From Candidatus Anammoxibacter sp. (GTDB taxonomy: Bacteria > Planctomycetota > Brocadiia > Brocadiales > Anammoxibacteraceae), in NCBI GenBank assembly GCA_021777055.1, contig JAIQZO010000019.1:1-41757 (forward strand): a stretch of DNA of 41,757 nucleotides, given 5' to 3'. Below, piece by piece: positions 1 to 8,619 of this stretch (position 1 is its first letter; each line of letters begins with the position of its first letter). A program made the position numbers and the translations under genes. Under the pieces are notes generated by a model. The model made no database searches, was not told the origin of the DNA, and saw only the letters and a program-made list of their open reading frames with translations.

Positions 1-1
1 A

Positions 2-502
2 AGTCAGCCAAAACTCAACAAGAAAAAGATTCTGTCCATATACGATTCATTTGATTATATTACGAAATGTCAAAATGTTATTTGGATTGGCCCTACAGGT
101 TCAGGTAAAACAGGACTTGCTACTGCTTTTGTTGTTCAAGCGATTAACCTGGGATATACCGGGCGATTTATTCTCTTTCCGGAACTTATAGATATGCTCT
201 ACAAATCAGTGGCAGACCATACGGAATCATTAGTGATTAATAAGTTTGCCTCGTATGATTGTTTACTCATTGACGAGTTGGGTTATGTGGAAGTTGAACC
301 TGTGCAGGTAGGACTCTTTTTTACATTAATGCATAAAAGACACCAGCAGAAAACAACACTGATCACATCAAACCTCGGCTTTGGACAATGGGGTTCTTTT
401 TTTAAGAATGATCATCTTACCGCAGCATTGATCGATCGTGTGACGGAGAATAGTCATGTTATAAATATGAAAAACTGCGTTAGTTTAAGGTCTAAACTTT
501 AA
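2..502 (+). CDS. istB: IS21-family helper ATPase IstB, 5' part cut by window edge
   Basis: The reading frame is open from base 2 to the stop at 502 and gives 166 residues of an IstB-like ATPase, the AAA+ helper that works with the IstA transposase in IS21 elements. A Walker A motif, GPTGSGKT, is encoded near bases 89-112 and a Walker B motif, CLLIDELGY, near 260-286. Later residues (TTLITSNLGFGQW, then a DR pair in LIDRVTEN) fit sensor 1 and the arginine region of the family. The start codon and any istA gene lie outside the window. An internal ATG at 194 falls after the Walker A motif, so it is not the true start. The gene marks an insertion sequence at the left border. No defect is visible, but intactness of the element cannot be judged here. 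Confidence 0.9.
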   Translation, partial: SQPKLNKKKILSIYDSFDYITKCQNVIWIGPTGSGKTGLATAFVVQAINLGYTGRFILFPELIDMLYKSVADHTESLVINKFASYDCLLIDELGYVEVEPVQVGLFFTLMHKRHQQKTTLITSNLGFGQWGSFFKNDHLTAALIDRVTENSHVINMKNCVSLRSKL

Positions 503-1262
503 CAACCCTCTCCCACCTAAGGATTACGTTTGAAGATACCGCCCTTATAAGTATGCCAGGAATCAAGTCTGCAAATCAATATCAATCATCTACTACTCTC
601 TTCAATATATATCCAATCATTGTTATATCTCTCCTTTTTACAGCTTTCTTGTATCTTTTGTAAACCTACTGTTTAATCTATCTGAAGGTAAAGGGGTTAA
701 TTTATCAGAAGCTTATTGCCGAATTGTTATGTGACTAAAATTTTAGTAAGTTTAAACTGATTTCAGATCTAATCTATAAGCTTGGCCCTGAAAGGGTCAG
801 ATATACCAGCCCAGGGCAACGCCCTGGGACAAAGAAGAAGAGGGACATAGCCCCTGTAAGGGCGTAACATATATTTGGTTACCTTGGTTATATATGTTGC
901 ATCCATGCAGGGTGCGTTTTAATGGTTTTTGTTGATCCAGGGCGCTGCCCTGGACTGGTATGTTTCACCCCGTTGGGGCATTTCCATTGTTTTATATCTT
1001 CTCTTTTAATTTTCCCAATGTAAATCTCAATACAAACTGTTTCCTCAGAAAACAGTTTGAACATACAAATTTTACATGTTCTGAGAATGAATTGTTGATA
1101 AATTAATTCAGAAGACGAATAATATATTTGACAACTTTGTTAAAGAAACTAAAATTCAAATTCGTTATAACTTTCAAACAGAATACCCTACCGTAAAATG
1201 ATCTGAATCTAATATCATCTTTTGCTAAATAGCTGCAATTTTATTTATAGATAATCGACCAA
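503..1262. other. Intergenic gap with repeat element
   Basis: No convincing gene is present between istB and the thioesterase. The recognisable structure is the inverted-repeat element at 781-985. The rest is AT-rich, and I see no clear promoter or right end of the IS21 element. Confidence 0.6.
781..985. repeat. Long imperfect inverted repeat made of nested hairpins
   Basis: The two ends of this stretch are imperfect reverse complements of each other. Both carry a hairpin built on CCCAGGGC/GCCCTGGG (810-828 and 936-954), the phrase ATACCAGYCCAGGGC, and a smaller outer hairpin (CCCTGAAAGGG near 786-796; CCCCGTTGGGG at 968-978). A middle hairpin pairs AACATATA (866-873) with TATATGTT (891-898), and GCCCCTGTAAGGGC lies at 850-863. 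There is no coding content. It resembles a REP- or MITE-type intergenic element. Confidence 0.75.
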
Positions 1263-1967
1263 ATGAAATTCAATCTCTTTACTATTCCATTTTCAGGTGG
1301 GTCAGCCTATTCGTATAGATGCCTTGAAAAATATTTGCCTGGTTATATCAACGTTATATCTTTAGAATTGCCAGGAAGAGGGCGCAGGATGTCGGAGCCA
1401 TTTTTGACAGATGTTAATAGTATGGTTAATGATATTTTCAATCAATCCAAGCATTATTTAAACTCTAATTATGCATTATTTGGCCATAGTTTAGGCGCAT
1501 TACTGGGTTACTTACTTATAAAACGTATAATTTCTGAGAAACTACCAGAGCCCATTCACGCATTTTTCTCAGGCAGGGGGGGACCGTCAACAAAAATAAA
1601 AGATGCCCCTATTCATTTGCTAGAGAAAACGGAATTCATAAAAAAACTTCGAGAATATAAAGGTACTCCAGAAGAAATTTTGAACGATAAAGCTTCTATG
1701 GATTTCTTTGAACCTGTGTTAAGGGCGGATTTTCAGGCAATCGAGACATACGTTTACAAGGAAACCCAACCGTTTGATACACCTATTACTTTAATGATAG
1801 GAAACAATGAAGATATAACTAATGAAGAAGCATTGAGTTGGCAGATAGAAACATCAAAAAAGGTATCAGTAAAGATGTTTCCAGGCAGTCACTTTTTTAT
1901 TTTTGAGAAACCCAATGAAGTATGTAATATTTTATCAAATATACTTGGAGATGTTACAAACTGTTGA
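1263..1967 (+). CDS. Type II thioesterase for non-ribosomal peptide synthesis
   Basis: This 234-residue alpha/beta hydrolase has the usual length of type II thioesterases (GrsT/SrfAD type), which remove wrong or stalled acyl groups from carrier proteins. The N-terminus has the family phrase PFSGGSAYSYR. The nucleophile elbow GHSLG sits at residues 74-78 with Ser76. A likely catalytic Asp is D184 in GNNED and the His is H210 in PGSHFF, so the triad appears complete. The protein has no signal peptide and should be cytoplasmic. No strong ribosome site precedes the ATG. It lies about 19 kb from the NRPS gene on the opposite strand, but that is the only NRPS seen here and the obvious partner. Its 3' end converges with the secretin gene. 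Confidence 0.9.
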   Translation: MKFNLFTIPFSGGSAYSYRCLEKYLPGYINVISLELPGRGRRMSEPFLTDVNSMVNDIFNQSKHYLNSNYALFGHSLGALLGYLLIKRIISEKLPEPIHAFFSGRGGPSTKIKDAPIHLLEKTEFIKKLREYKGTPEEILNDKASMDFFEPVLRADFQAIETYVYKETQPFDTPITLMIGNNEDITNEEALSWQIETSKKVSVKMFPGSHFFIFEKPNEVCNILSNILGDVTNC

Positions 1968-1975
1968 AACCTGAT

Positions 1976-3400
1976 TTATTCGACATTAACAGAAAAAGAG
2001 TCCTTCTTTAATAAAGGTTGGTCGATACTTGGATCCCAAATATGTGGGGTCAAATATATGGCCATCTCACGTTCATCTTCTCGCTCAATCTTTTTCGCAA
2101 ATAATATATTTAAGATAGGTATCTTTCTGAGCCATGGAGCGCCTGCATTTCCCCATGTTCGCCTGTTTGAGACCAATCCGCCTATAATTATTGTTTTGCC
2201 ATCATCAATATCCATACGTGTTGTTGCACTGTTCCTGTCAACTTCAACAGCAACGTTATCAAGAGGTGAGACAAATTGTGAATCTTCTATGTACATGTCC
2301 ATGCGAATTACATCATCAGCCAGGATTGTGGGTGTTATCTTTAATACAACACCTGAAGTTATTGGTGAAGGTGCTACTATTGTTGCTCCTTGCTGGGCAG
2401 TTTCTGTTATTACAAACCGGTCATTGGTAATATTAATTAAAGCTTCAGTTCCGCTTAAGGTTGAAACAAACGGTCTTGAAATTAGACGTGCTTTTTCTTC
2501 GCTCATTAGGATGTCCATTATTGCAGTGAATCTTGTAGGATTACTTGCGCTGGAATCACGTGTGAGAGATATTGAACTCTCCGAGAAAGATCCAAAATTT
2601 AGACTTCCTTCACTACTATTACTATTGGAGAAACCTGAGATATTTGCATCAATTTTTTTAAAATCGTTTGAGTTAAACTCAACTAAAAGAGCCTCCAGCA
2701 TAATATGCTTAATTTCGCTGTCAGCTGCTGTTATGACTTTGATTGCGTTCTCAACATCAGCTTTTGCACCGCTAAGGTAAATTTTATTTGTTTGTGAAAC
2801 AAAGCCGAAATTAACAGCCCGTTCACCTGTCTTTAGATGAACAGGATACAGACCATTTAAGAGGTTGGTTATAGAGTTCATATCAAGGTTTCTTATTGTC
2901 AGCTCTGTTTGTGCTTTGCCTGTAGCTGATTCAACTATGTTCTCTAATTCAGTTTTGATGATAATAATCTCATCAAGCAATTCAGCTTTCAAGGCATAGG
3001 GCTCAAGAATGACATTTAAGGCATCTAATAACGGGAGGTTCTTGAAATAAGTTGTTACCCTTCCGTCCAGACTGCAGTTTTTTAGCAGGTATGGTTTTTG
3101 CACCTTTTCAAACAACTTGTCAAAAACAGATGTGATTGTTGCGTGTTGTAAATTACAACTTATCACATATTCATCTTCGATCTTATTAACAGTTAATTCT
3201 TTTATTGAAGCTTCGAGTCTCTCTTTTTCCAGTTTTTTATTAGAGGCCTCATGTTCTTCATAAGCACTAATGAGGTATTCTAATTCCTTGTCTTGCTTGT
3301 CTTTTTTTAGCGATGGACTTATGAGACATCCGGCAATAAATGGCAAGAAAATAGCTAATGTTAACTGGAAATATAGTTTATGGTACATAATAATGTTCAC
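1976..3400 (-). CDS. Small secretin-family outer-membrane lipoprotein
   Basis: The 474-residue product starts with a lipoprotein signal peptide, with a lipobox ending at Cys25 (FIAGC). A charged linker of about 50 residues follows, then an STN/N0-like segment (about 80-150), an N1-like domain (about 165-230) and a secretin C-domain (about 230-455). Secretin hallmarks are visible: ARLISRPFVSTLSGTEA, VVLKITPTI, then DDGKTIIIGGL and the final EMAIYLTPHI. Secretins form outer-membrane rings for type II/III secretion or type IV pili. This one is much shorter than GspD or PilQ and no other secretion gene lies nearby, so its machine cannot be named. It could be an orphan or serve a system elsewhere. 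A second possible start is M5. Confidence 0.88.
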   Translation of the reverse strand: MNIIMYHKLYFQLTLAIFLPFIAGCLISPSLKKDKQDKELEYLISAYEEHEASNKKLEKERLEASIKELTVNKIEDEYVISCNLQHATITSVFDKLFEKVQKPYLLKNCSLDGRVTTYFKNLPLLDALNVILEPYALKAELLDEIIIIKTELENIVESATGKAQTELTIRNLDMNSITNLLNGLYPVHLKTGERAVNFGFVSQTNKIYLSGAKADVENAIKVITAADSEIKHIMLEALLVEFNSNDFKKIDANISGFSNSNSSEGSLNFGSFSESSISLTRDSSASNPTRFTAIMDILMSEEKARLISRPFVSTLSGTEALINITNDRFVITETAQQGATIVAPSPITSGVVLKITPTILADDVIRMDMYIEDSQFVSPLDNVAVEVDRNSATTRMDIDDGKTIIIGGLVSNRRTWGNAGAPWLRKIPILNILFAKKIEREDEREMAIYLTPHIWDPSIDQPLLKKDSFSVNVE

Positions 3401-3626
3401 TACTTAGTTTATTATTAACCCTAAAATTAGAAAGTAGATAAACAAGGTATTTAAAACAGAAGAGATGTGACATCTGTGAAGATAAATATTATACCACATT
3501 AAATCGTTAAGGTTAACAATATCCTATGGTTATTGCAATACAATTTTAGTCGTTTTTTGAAGAAAAGATTGGACTAAAATTAAATTTGCAGTCAAACACA
3601 AACTACTTGACGAAGGACGTTGATTC

Positions 3627-3673
3627 TATAGTATTAGCCAGGAAAAACTTGTTTTTCTAGAGAGAAATCTTTA
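3627..3673 (+). repeat. Dispersed TATAGTATT / AAAAACTT-hairpin repeat, copy 1
   Basis: The copy reads TATAGTATT, about 8 bases, AAAAACTTGTTTTTC, then GAGAAATCTTTA. The same order recurs near 33834, 34141 (minus), 34644, 35610 (minus) and 39920. Confidence 0.65.
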
Positions 3674-3709
3674 CCGTGCATTATTAAGTTATTTGTAAAG
3701 GTATAGTTA

Positions 3710-3900
3710 CTGGATGCTTGATGCTAGATGCTTGATAATTTATTCCGCCGCTTTAGAGTGTTATATCTTAACTCGAGTTTGTCTCTTTTTCCTGTGGTAT
3801 CTTGACAAAGAAATTAGAAATCTAACTATTTCCCAGCATCTAGTATCCAATATCCTGTATCCTGTATTCTGGTTGCGGGCTTCGCCGCATTATGTCATTC
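3710..3900. repeat. Dispersed tract of GATGCTTGATGC and TATCCTGTATCCTGTATTCTGG type
   Basis: Two related parts are seen. At about 3710-3735 GATGCTTGATGC units repeat. At about 3833-3900 a run of ATCCTGTATCC-like units leads into GGTTGCGGGCTTCGCCGCA, which contains a GCGGGCTTCGCCGC hairpin. The second part recurs near 33960 (reverse complement) and 34205. A short reading frame across this region is made only of repeat sequence. Confidence 0.6.
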
Positions 3901-4521
3901 CAGTGCATAGCATGAGAATAATCGGTAATAATGCCTATCCATTTTGCTCTTTGGCATAACCTGTTTATATAAAATCGGTTAAAATTGATATTCCTTTACC
4001 ATTAAATAATAAAGGAATGATATAAGCACAACTCATATTATTGGCATTGTAGCGCTATATTTTTTACTGCAAAATCAAAACATCAGGAGTTCAAATTTAT
4101 GTACTTGCTAGAAATGTGGATAGAGGCAATATAGTTGCGGGCATCTGAAAAACAATGATTTACGTGAAAAGTGAATGTTTAGAAGCGTTTTCGAAAGAAG
4201 TTTAAGTTTGGAAAGAGCCTTCAGGCGTTTTATTGAATCGATGAAAAACAAGCGTTAAATTGCCACTCCTCTTATGTCCTTAAATTCTTTTTCCATTTAA
4301 TCAGTTAAGAGGTGTTTCGGTCTTTACAAACTGCCTTTATGTTCAGAATAAACTAGTGAATAATATAATAGAACATTTATAAAAATGTTCTATAGTATAA
4401 TTGCAGGAGCATAATTGTATGCTAAAACGGGGTATATATTAGCTTAGGAATGGGCAGAAACAAAAGCGGAACTATTATCAATAAATAAATTTTGAATTAA
4501 CGTTATGTTAATTCAGACTGT

Positions 4522-4704
4522 TTATTTAAGATGAATATTATTGTCAACATTTTTATTTGGTGATACAAGCACAAGGATTAATCCAATCAATGGTGTAAAC
4601 AACAATGAGGCAAAGAAATATCCCCAGAATCCACACCGTCTTGAAGCACCGACAAATCCTATAATAAAACTCAATATTACCACAATCGGGACACTAACAA
4701 GCAT
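4522..4704 (-). CDS. Small two-helix membrane protein
   Basis: The 60-residue product has two hydrophobic stretches (about 2-19 and 29-48) around a basic ASRRCGFWGYF turn, ending in a polar tail. The pattern FIGxxGxxRxxGFWGxFxxSLxxxPLIGLI is familiar from small uncharacterised bacterial inner-membrane proteins of about 50-80 residues. No function can be stated. A GAGG-type ribosome site (CTGAGGC) lies about 8 bases before the ATG, which supports the start. It stands alone, downstream of the DUF697 gene but separated from it by the strong terminator at 4806-4845, so it probably has its own promoter. Confidence 0.65.
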   Translation of the reverse strand: MLVSVPIVVILSFIIGFVGASRRCGFWGYFFASLLFTPLIGLILVLVSPNKNVDNNIHLK

Positions 4705-4805
4705 AAATTTTTGCCTCAGAATAAAAGTTCTTTTTTACAAAAAACTAAAATAAATTGAAAACGTGCTTTATATGTTTATTATAATATTATTCGTTAAAAT
4801 ATTCG

Positions 4806-4845
4806 AAAAAAAAGGGATTTGCATTAATGCAAATCCCTTTTTTTT
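4806..4845. terminator. Strong bidirectional Rho-independent terminator
   Basis: A perfect palindrome with 15-bp core arms (AAAGGGATTTGCATT and its complement) is extended by an A-tract on the left and a T-tract on the right. It lies 75 bases after the stop of the minus-strand DUF697 gene and should end that transcript. Confidence 0.9.
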
Positions 4846-4920
4846 ATAAAAGTCTCAAAGTGGAAAAAGAGATTAATTAGGAATTCAAAAGTAAACTTCA
4901 GATCAATCTGTTTTTTCTAA

Positions 4921-5466
4921 TTAGGCATATGCAGCTTGTTCACTGTTTTTGTCATCACCTTTTGATGAGACAGTTTCTTTGCCCTTTTCATACAATTTGG
5001 CAAAATGTTCTTTCATTTTTTCAGGATTAAAGTTTAAAAGTGTTCCACCTGATTCAAAATGCATTAAAAAGACTTTACCAACTGCATAAGTTGTTGCTCC
5101 TGCCATAATAGGGAGTGAAATACCATTAATAATATTTCCGCCAGGTATTCCCCTTAAAAAACTTCCAATGAAACTACCAACAAACATTTTTGATAAGCTC
5201 AATGAGCCGACACCTCCGATGAGCGCACTTATCAAAGATTTTACCAAATTTTTTGAGAAAGGAGTATCATATAAATTTGCCAGATCACGAATCATTTTTA
5301 CCTGAAAACCGGTAACTGCAACTAAATCAAAAAGAGGAATAGGAACAAGACCCATGCCTGACGACCAATAAATATTACGCACAATTATTTGGTTCGCTCT
5401 AAACTTTTTATCTTCAAAAGCGGATTCGTCATTTTCTACTGTTTCATTTTCAGTTTCATTTGCCAT
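4921..5466 (-). CDS. DUF697-family membrane-associated protein
   Basis: The 181-residue protein has an acidic N-terminus (1-22) followed by a DUF697-type core. Recognisable parts are SSGMGLVPIPLFDLVAVTGFQ (about 35-55), the amphipathic KMIRDLANLY, a Gly-rich hydrophobic pair (about 76-130) and the tail HFESGGTLLNFNP. The family occurs alone or fused to GTPases (YcjF-like) and its function is poorly known. An AGGAGG ribosome site 8 bases before the ATG fixes the start. It is divergent from the ABC exporter gene, with about 170 bases between them. A close paralogue at 10501-11229 closes the same gene block and shares the VPIPLFD and TTYAVGKVF..HFESGGT motifs. Confidence 0.85.
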   Translation of the reverse strand: MANETENETVENDESAFEDKKFRANQIIVRNIYWSSGMGLVPIPLFDLVAVTGFQVKMIRDLANLYDTPFSKNLVKSLISALIGGVGSLSLSKMFVGSFIGSFLRGIPGGNIINGISLPIMAGATTYAVGKVFLMHFESGGTLLNFNPEKMKEHFAKLYEKGKETVSSKGDDKNSEQAAYA

Positions 5467-5637
5467 GCTTTTATCCTCCTCGAAAAAAGGAATAACGTGC
5501 TAAAAATAAAAGTATCGATATGTAACTTAATTAATTTTATCCTAATAGTCAAGAAAAAAGTTGATTTTGCTGAACCTTCCAGATAGAGTAATAAAAAACC
5601 TTTAAGGATTTCCCCCCAAACGTTTAAAGAGAAACTT

Positions 5638-7287
5638 ATGAATTTATTTGGTTTTTACAAAAAAGAATCATCAAGGCCATGGAAAGGCATTCTCTTTATG
5701 GCATTTCTTGCAGGTCTCTCAAACAGCACTATTCTTTTTATTATGATAACTTATATAGGTAATCCGGTAAAACATGGAAATCCTACCAAGTTTTTCATTT
5801 TGTATATAATAGCCACTTTATTATTTGTTTTCTCAAAAAAATATGCTTTAACGAACGTAATTAGTTTTACAGAAAATTTAATAAAAAAGATCAGGGTGCG
5901 TGTTGTAAACAAAATACGTCATTCCGAACTGTCCTTTATGGAAACTATTGATGAGGCTTATATTTATGGCAGAATAACTCAGGACACTAATTTCATTTCA
6001 CAAGCGGCAATTGTCATTGTTACCGTATGCCAGAGTGGTTTGGCTGTTATTTTTTGTCTAATGTTTTTAGCATATTTATCTGTTTTTAGTTTCTTGTTCA
6101 CTGTTGGCGCTTTAGGTGCTGCTACGGTGATTTTTCTAGTATACAGAAAGACGATCAAGAAACTAATGAATGAATCAGCCAGAGTAGAATCAAAGTTATT
6201 AGGTTATCTAACTCAAATCGCAAAAGGTTTTAAAGAGATTAAATTGAACATGCGAAAGAATGATGATCTGTTTAATCATTTTAAAGACGTGGCTGATTCT
6301 ACGGAAAACCTAAAAGTAAAAACTGGAATCAACTTTTCAAACGACCTTATCTATTCACAAACATTTGTCATGGCTTTAATTGCTGCGGCCGCTTTTATAT
6401 TGCCAAAAATTGCTCCTACAAGTGATGAAGTTACAGTTATGACGGTTATGGTAATAATATTCCTGATAGGACCTCTTGACATGTTGTTAACAAATATTCC
6501 AATATTTACAAGGGCTAATCTTGCAATTGACAGCTTCTATAAATTAGAAGATACTTTAGACAAAGAGGGTGGTAATGGTGATTCCAATTGTAATGGTGGT
6601 GAGGATGATGATCACGAAAATATTGTTGACACATATAAAAACATTGGTCTTGATAATGTCTCGTTTAATTACAAGGACAATGATAAAAAAACAGTCTTTA
6701 CTCTGGGTCCAATAAATCTAAATATAAAAAATGGTGAGCACATATTTATTGTTGGAGGGAATGGAAGCGGAAAGTCGACTCTGGCTAAATTGTTAACGGG
6801 CTTATATTACCCTGAATCCGGCAATATTCTTTTGGATGGTGAAATAGTAAGCAAACCGAACTATCAAGATTATAGAGAACTGTTTTCTATAATTTTTACT
6901 GATTTTCATCTCTTTGATAAATTGTATGGATTAGAAAATGTAGACAAAGAGAAGTTAAACAGTTTATTAAAATTGATGGAACTTGATAAAAAGACTAAAT
7001 ATAAAGACGAAAGGTTTACCAATACAAATTTATCTACAGGGCAAAGGAAAAGATTGGCAATGATTGTCTCTTTCCTGGAAGATAAACAAATTTATGTTTT
7101 TGATGAGGTAGCCGCGGACCAGGATCCTCATTTTAGAAAATATTTTTATGAAGTATTATTAAGAGACCTGAAAGCAGACGGAAAGACAGTTATTGCCGCA
7201 ACTCACGATGATAAGTATTTTCATGTTGCCGATAGGGTCTTAAAGATGGATTATGGCAAGATGGAAGAGTTGCCGATAGAGTCTTAA
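5638..7287 (+). CDS. Peptide ABC exporter, YojI/PvdE/SyrD type (TMD-NBD fusion)
   Basis: The 549-residue half-transporter carries six likely membrane helices in residues 15-295 and a nucleotide-binding domain from about 335. The Walker A motif GGNGSGKST is at 373-381, the signature LSTGQRKR at 465-472, Walker B IYVFDE at 485-490 and the H-loop His at 523. The STGQRKR signature is typical of cyclic-peptide and siderophore-precursor exporters (YojI, PvdE, SyrD), which move non-ribosomal or small peptides across the inner membrane. A dimer would be needed. An acidic Asn/Gly-rich insert (about 308-330) links the two domains. The last codons lie in a 44-bp tandem duplication that shifts the frame and replaces the tail. 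The NRPS cluster to the right offers a plausible substrate. Confidence 0.88.
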   Translation: MNLFGFYKKESSRPWKGILFMAFLAGLSNSTILFIMITYIGNPVKHGNPTKFFILYIIATLLFVFSKKYALTNVISFTENLIKKIRVRVVNKIRHSELSFMETIDEAYIYGRITQDTNFISQAAIVIVTVCQSGLAVIFCLMFLAYLSVFSFLFTVGALGAATVIFLVYRKTIKKLMNESARVESKLLGYLTQIAKGFKEIKLNMRKNDDLFNHFKDVADSTENLKVKTGINFSNDLIYSQTFVMALIAAAAFILPKIAPTSDEVTVMTVMVIIFLIGPLDMLLTNIPIFTRANLAIDSFYKLEDTLDKEGGNGDSNCNGGEDDDHENIVDTYKNIGLDNVSFNYKDNDKKTVFTLGPINLNIKNGEHIFIVGGNGSGKSTLAKLLTGLYYPESGNILLDGEIVSKPNYQDYRELFSIIFTDFHLFDKLYGLENVDKEKLNSLLKLMELDKKTKYKDERFTNTNLSTGQRKRLAMIVSFLEDKQIYVFDEVAADQDPHFRKYFYEVLLRDLKADGKTVIAATHDDKYFHVADRVLKMDYGKMEELPIES

Positions 7288-7312
7288 AGATGGATTATAG
7301 TGAGATGCAAGA
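7225..7312 (+). repeat. 44-bp tandem duplication across the end of the exporter gene
   Basis: Bases 7225-7268 and 7269-7312 are near-identical units starting GTTGCCGATAG and containing GTCTTAAAGATGGATTAT. Because 44 is not a multiple of three, the second unit is read in another frame and stops after LPIES. Read in the first unit's frame the second copy would encode VADRVLKMDYSEMQDG and then stop at TAA. Confidence 0.9.
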
Positions 7313-7363
7313 TGGGTAATTTTATAAGAATTATTGACGACTTTCGCTATTGCTTAACCCATC
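7311..7363. repeat. Intergenic inverted repeat, GATGGGTAA...TTAACCCATC
   Basis: GATGGGTAA (7311-7319) faces TTAACCCATC (7354-7363), followed by CTACA. It belongs to the widespread GATGGGTT..AACCCATCCTAC type of intergenic palindromes. It follows the exporter stop codon and might act as a weak transcript end, but lacks a T-tract. Confidence 0.55.
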
Positions 7364-7485
7364 CTACATTTTGACTCACTACAAACATAACATTTACACA
7401 TTGACACCAATATAACGTATTCTTCCCAAAATGAAAATTCCTATACTATTAAATCAATTTAGACGTTAATAAAAAAAGTATCAGC

Positions 7486-8619
7486 TTGGCTGAAAAAGAA
7501 AATAAGATGACACATTTCTTTAAAAGAATTAAAAATAAAACAAGTACAAAATGGAAAGACAATAAAATTCCCATAATCTGTACGACTTTGATAATCTTAT
7601 TTGTTTTTGTTTTCTTTTATGACAGTATCTTTATTAGCATACACTCAGGTCAAGCTGGTGTTAAGTATAAAAGATTTTCTGGCGGTACAGTTGTAGATAA
7701 AATATACAGTGAAGGGTTTCATGTCATTCCTCCTTGGGATAAGATGTATATATATAATATGAGGGTACAAGAAACCAAACATCAGATGGAGGTACTATCT
7801 TCAGAAGGATTGAGATTTCATATAGATTTGTCAATTCGTTACCATCCTGAATATGAGTTCCTCGGATATTTACATAAACGTGTCGGTCCTCAATATGTTA
7901 AGACGATAGTGGTACCTGAAATTGAATCTGTTTTGCGTACCATTGTTGGAAGATTTACGCCACAGGAGGTTTATACAACAAAAAGAGGATTGCTTAATAA
8001 GTCTCTTTTTGCTGCATTTTCAGAGATCAGACAAAAATTTATTATTCTTGATGACGTTATAATAAGAGATGTAATATTACCCGATACTATCAAAATCGCT
8101 ATTGAGCAGAAATTAAAGGCTGACCAATTGGTGCAGGAATATAAATATTTAATTGATGTTGAGAAAAAAGAGAAAGACAGGAAAAAGATTGAAGCTGAAG
8201 GTATAAAACAATACCAGGATATTGTGTCCCAATCTCTTACAAATAAATTGCTTGAATGGCAGGGTATAAAAGCTACTCTAAAACTGTCAGAATCGAATAA
8301 TGCAAAGATTGTTGTAATCGGCAGAGGGAAAGATGGTTTGCCTTTAATATTGGATATGAAACAGCATGACGTTAAAAATTCAGCTGATAAAGATGTGTTG
8401 GGTGACAAAGAAAATATTGAACAGAATAATAACAATGCATCATCGCTTGGCATATTAGATAAAACCACTGATGGCGCGGATAGCGTGGATAGATTATTAA
8501 ATAAAAACAAGAACAATGCATTATCGCATGATCAAGTAGGCGAAGCCGTTGACATCGCAAGTAAACTATTAAATGAAGAAATAGCCAAAAATGAGAAGAA
8601 ATTATCTGGCAATAAATAA
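7486..8619 (+). CDS. SPFH/band-7 (prohibitin-like) membrane protein
   Basis: The 377-residue protein has a basic N-terminus, one membrane helix (about 28-48) and an SPFH domain (about 50-235). Family features are SGQAGVKYKRFSGG, YSEGFHVIPPWDKM and TVVDK before the coiled coil. A charged helical part (about 225-270) with the usual EAEGIKQYQ motif follows, then an Asn/Asp-rich tail of about 80 residues. SPFH proteins form oligomeric rings that organise membrane microdomains or hold proteases. The start shown is a TTG at 7486. An ATG at 7507 (residue 8) is equally possible, as neither has a clear ribosome site. The 3' end overlaps the binding-protein gene by 29 bases, so the two are probably translated together. 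Confidence 0.85.
   Translation: MAEKENKMTHFFKRIKNKTSTKWKDNKIPIICTTLIILFVFVFFYDSIFISIHSGQAGVKYKRFSGGTVVDKIYSEGFHVIPPWDKMYIYNMRVQETKHQMEVLSSEGLRFHIDLSIRYHPEYEFLGYLHKRVGPQYVKTIVVPEIESVLRTIVGRFTPQEVYTTKRGLLNKSLFAAFSEIRQKFIILDDVIIRDVILPDTIKIAIEQKLKADQLVQEYKYLIDVEKKEKDRKKIEAEGIKQYQDIVSQSLTNKLLEWQGIKATLKLSESNNAKIVVIGRGKDGLPLILDMKQHDVKNSADKDVLGDKENIEQNNNNASSLGILDKTTDGADSVDRLLNKNKNNALSHDQVGEAVDIASKLLNEEIAKNEKKLSGNK

Larger units (their letters stand above)
3401..4521. other. Long intergenic gap with dispersed repeats
   Basis: This 1.1-kb gap holds repeat copies (listed separately) but no convincing full gene. A 27-codon frame at 4175-4258 ends in a sequence like ERAFRRFIESMKNKR and could be a gene remnant. 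An AT-rich hairpin with 10-bp arms (TAGAACATTT / AAATGTTCTA) lies at 4369-4392, followed by a TATAAT at 4396-4401 that has no good -35 box and no downstream plus-strand gene. Confidence 0.5.

Noticed and set aside
2058..2780. 240-codon plus-strand frame opposite the secretin gene
   Set aside because: It is the complement of a clear secretin coding region and has no family features or ribosome site.
3627..3900. CRISPR-like array from repeated motifs
   Set aside because: Repeats are imperfect, vary in spacing and lack unique spacers of even length. No cas genes are present.
3714..3959. 81-codon plus-strand frame
   Set aside because: It is translated from dispersed repeat sequence and has no ribosome site.
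4541..4753. 70-codon plus-strand frame opposite the small membrane protein
   Set aside because: The minus-strand frame has a two-helix membrane pattern and a ribosome site; this one has neither.
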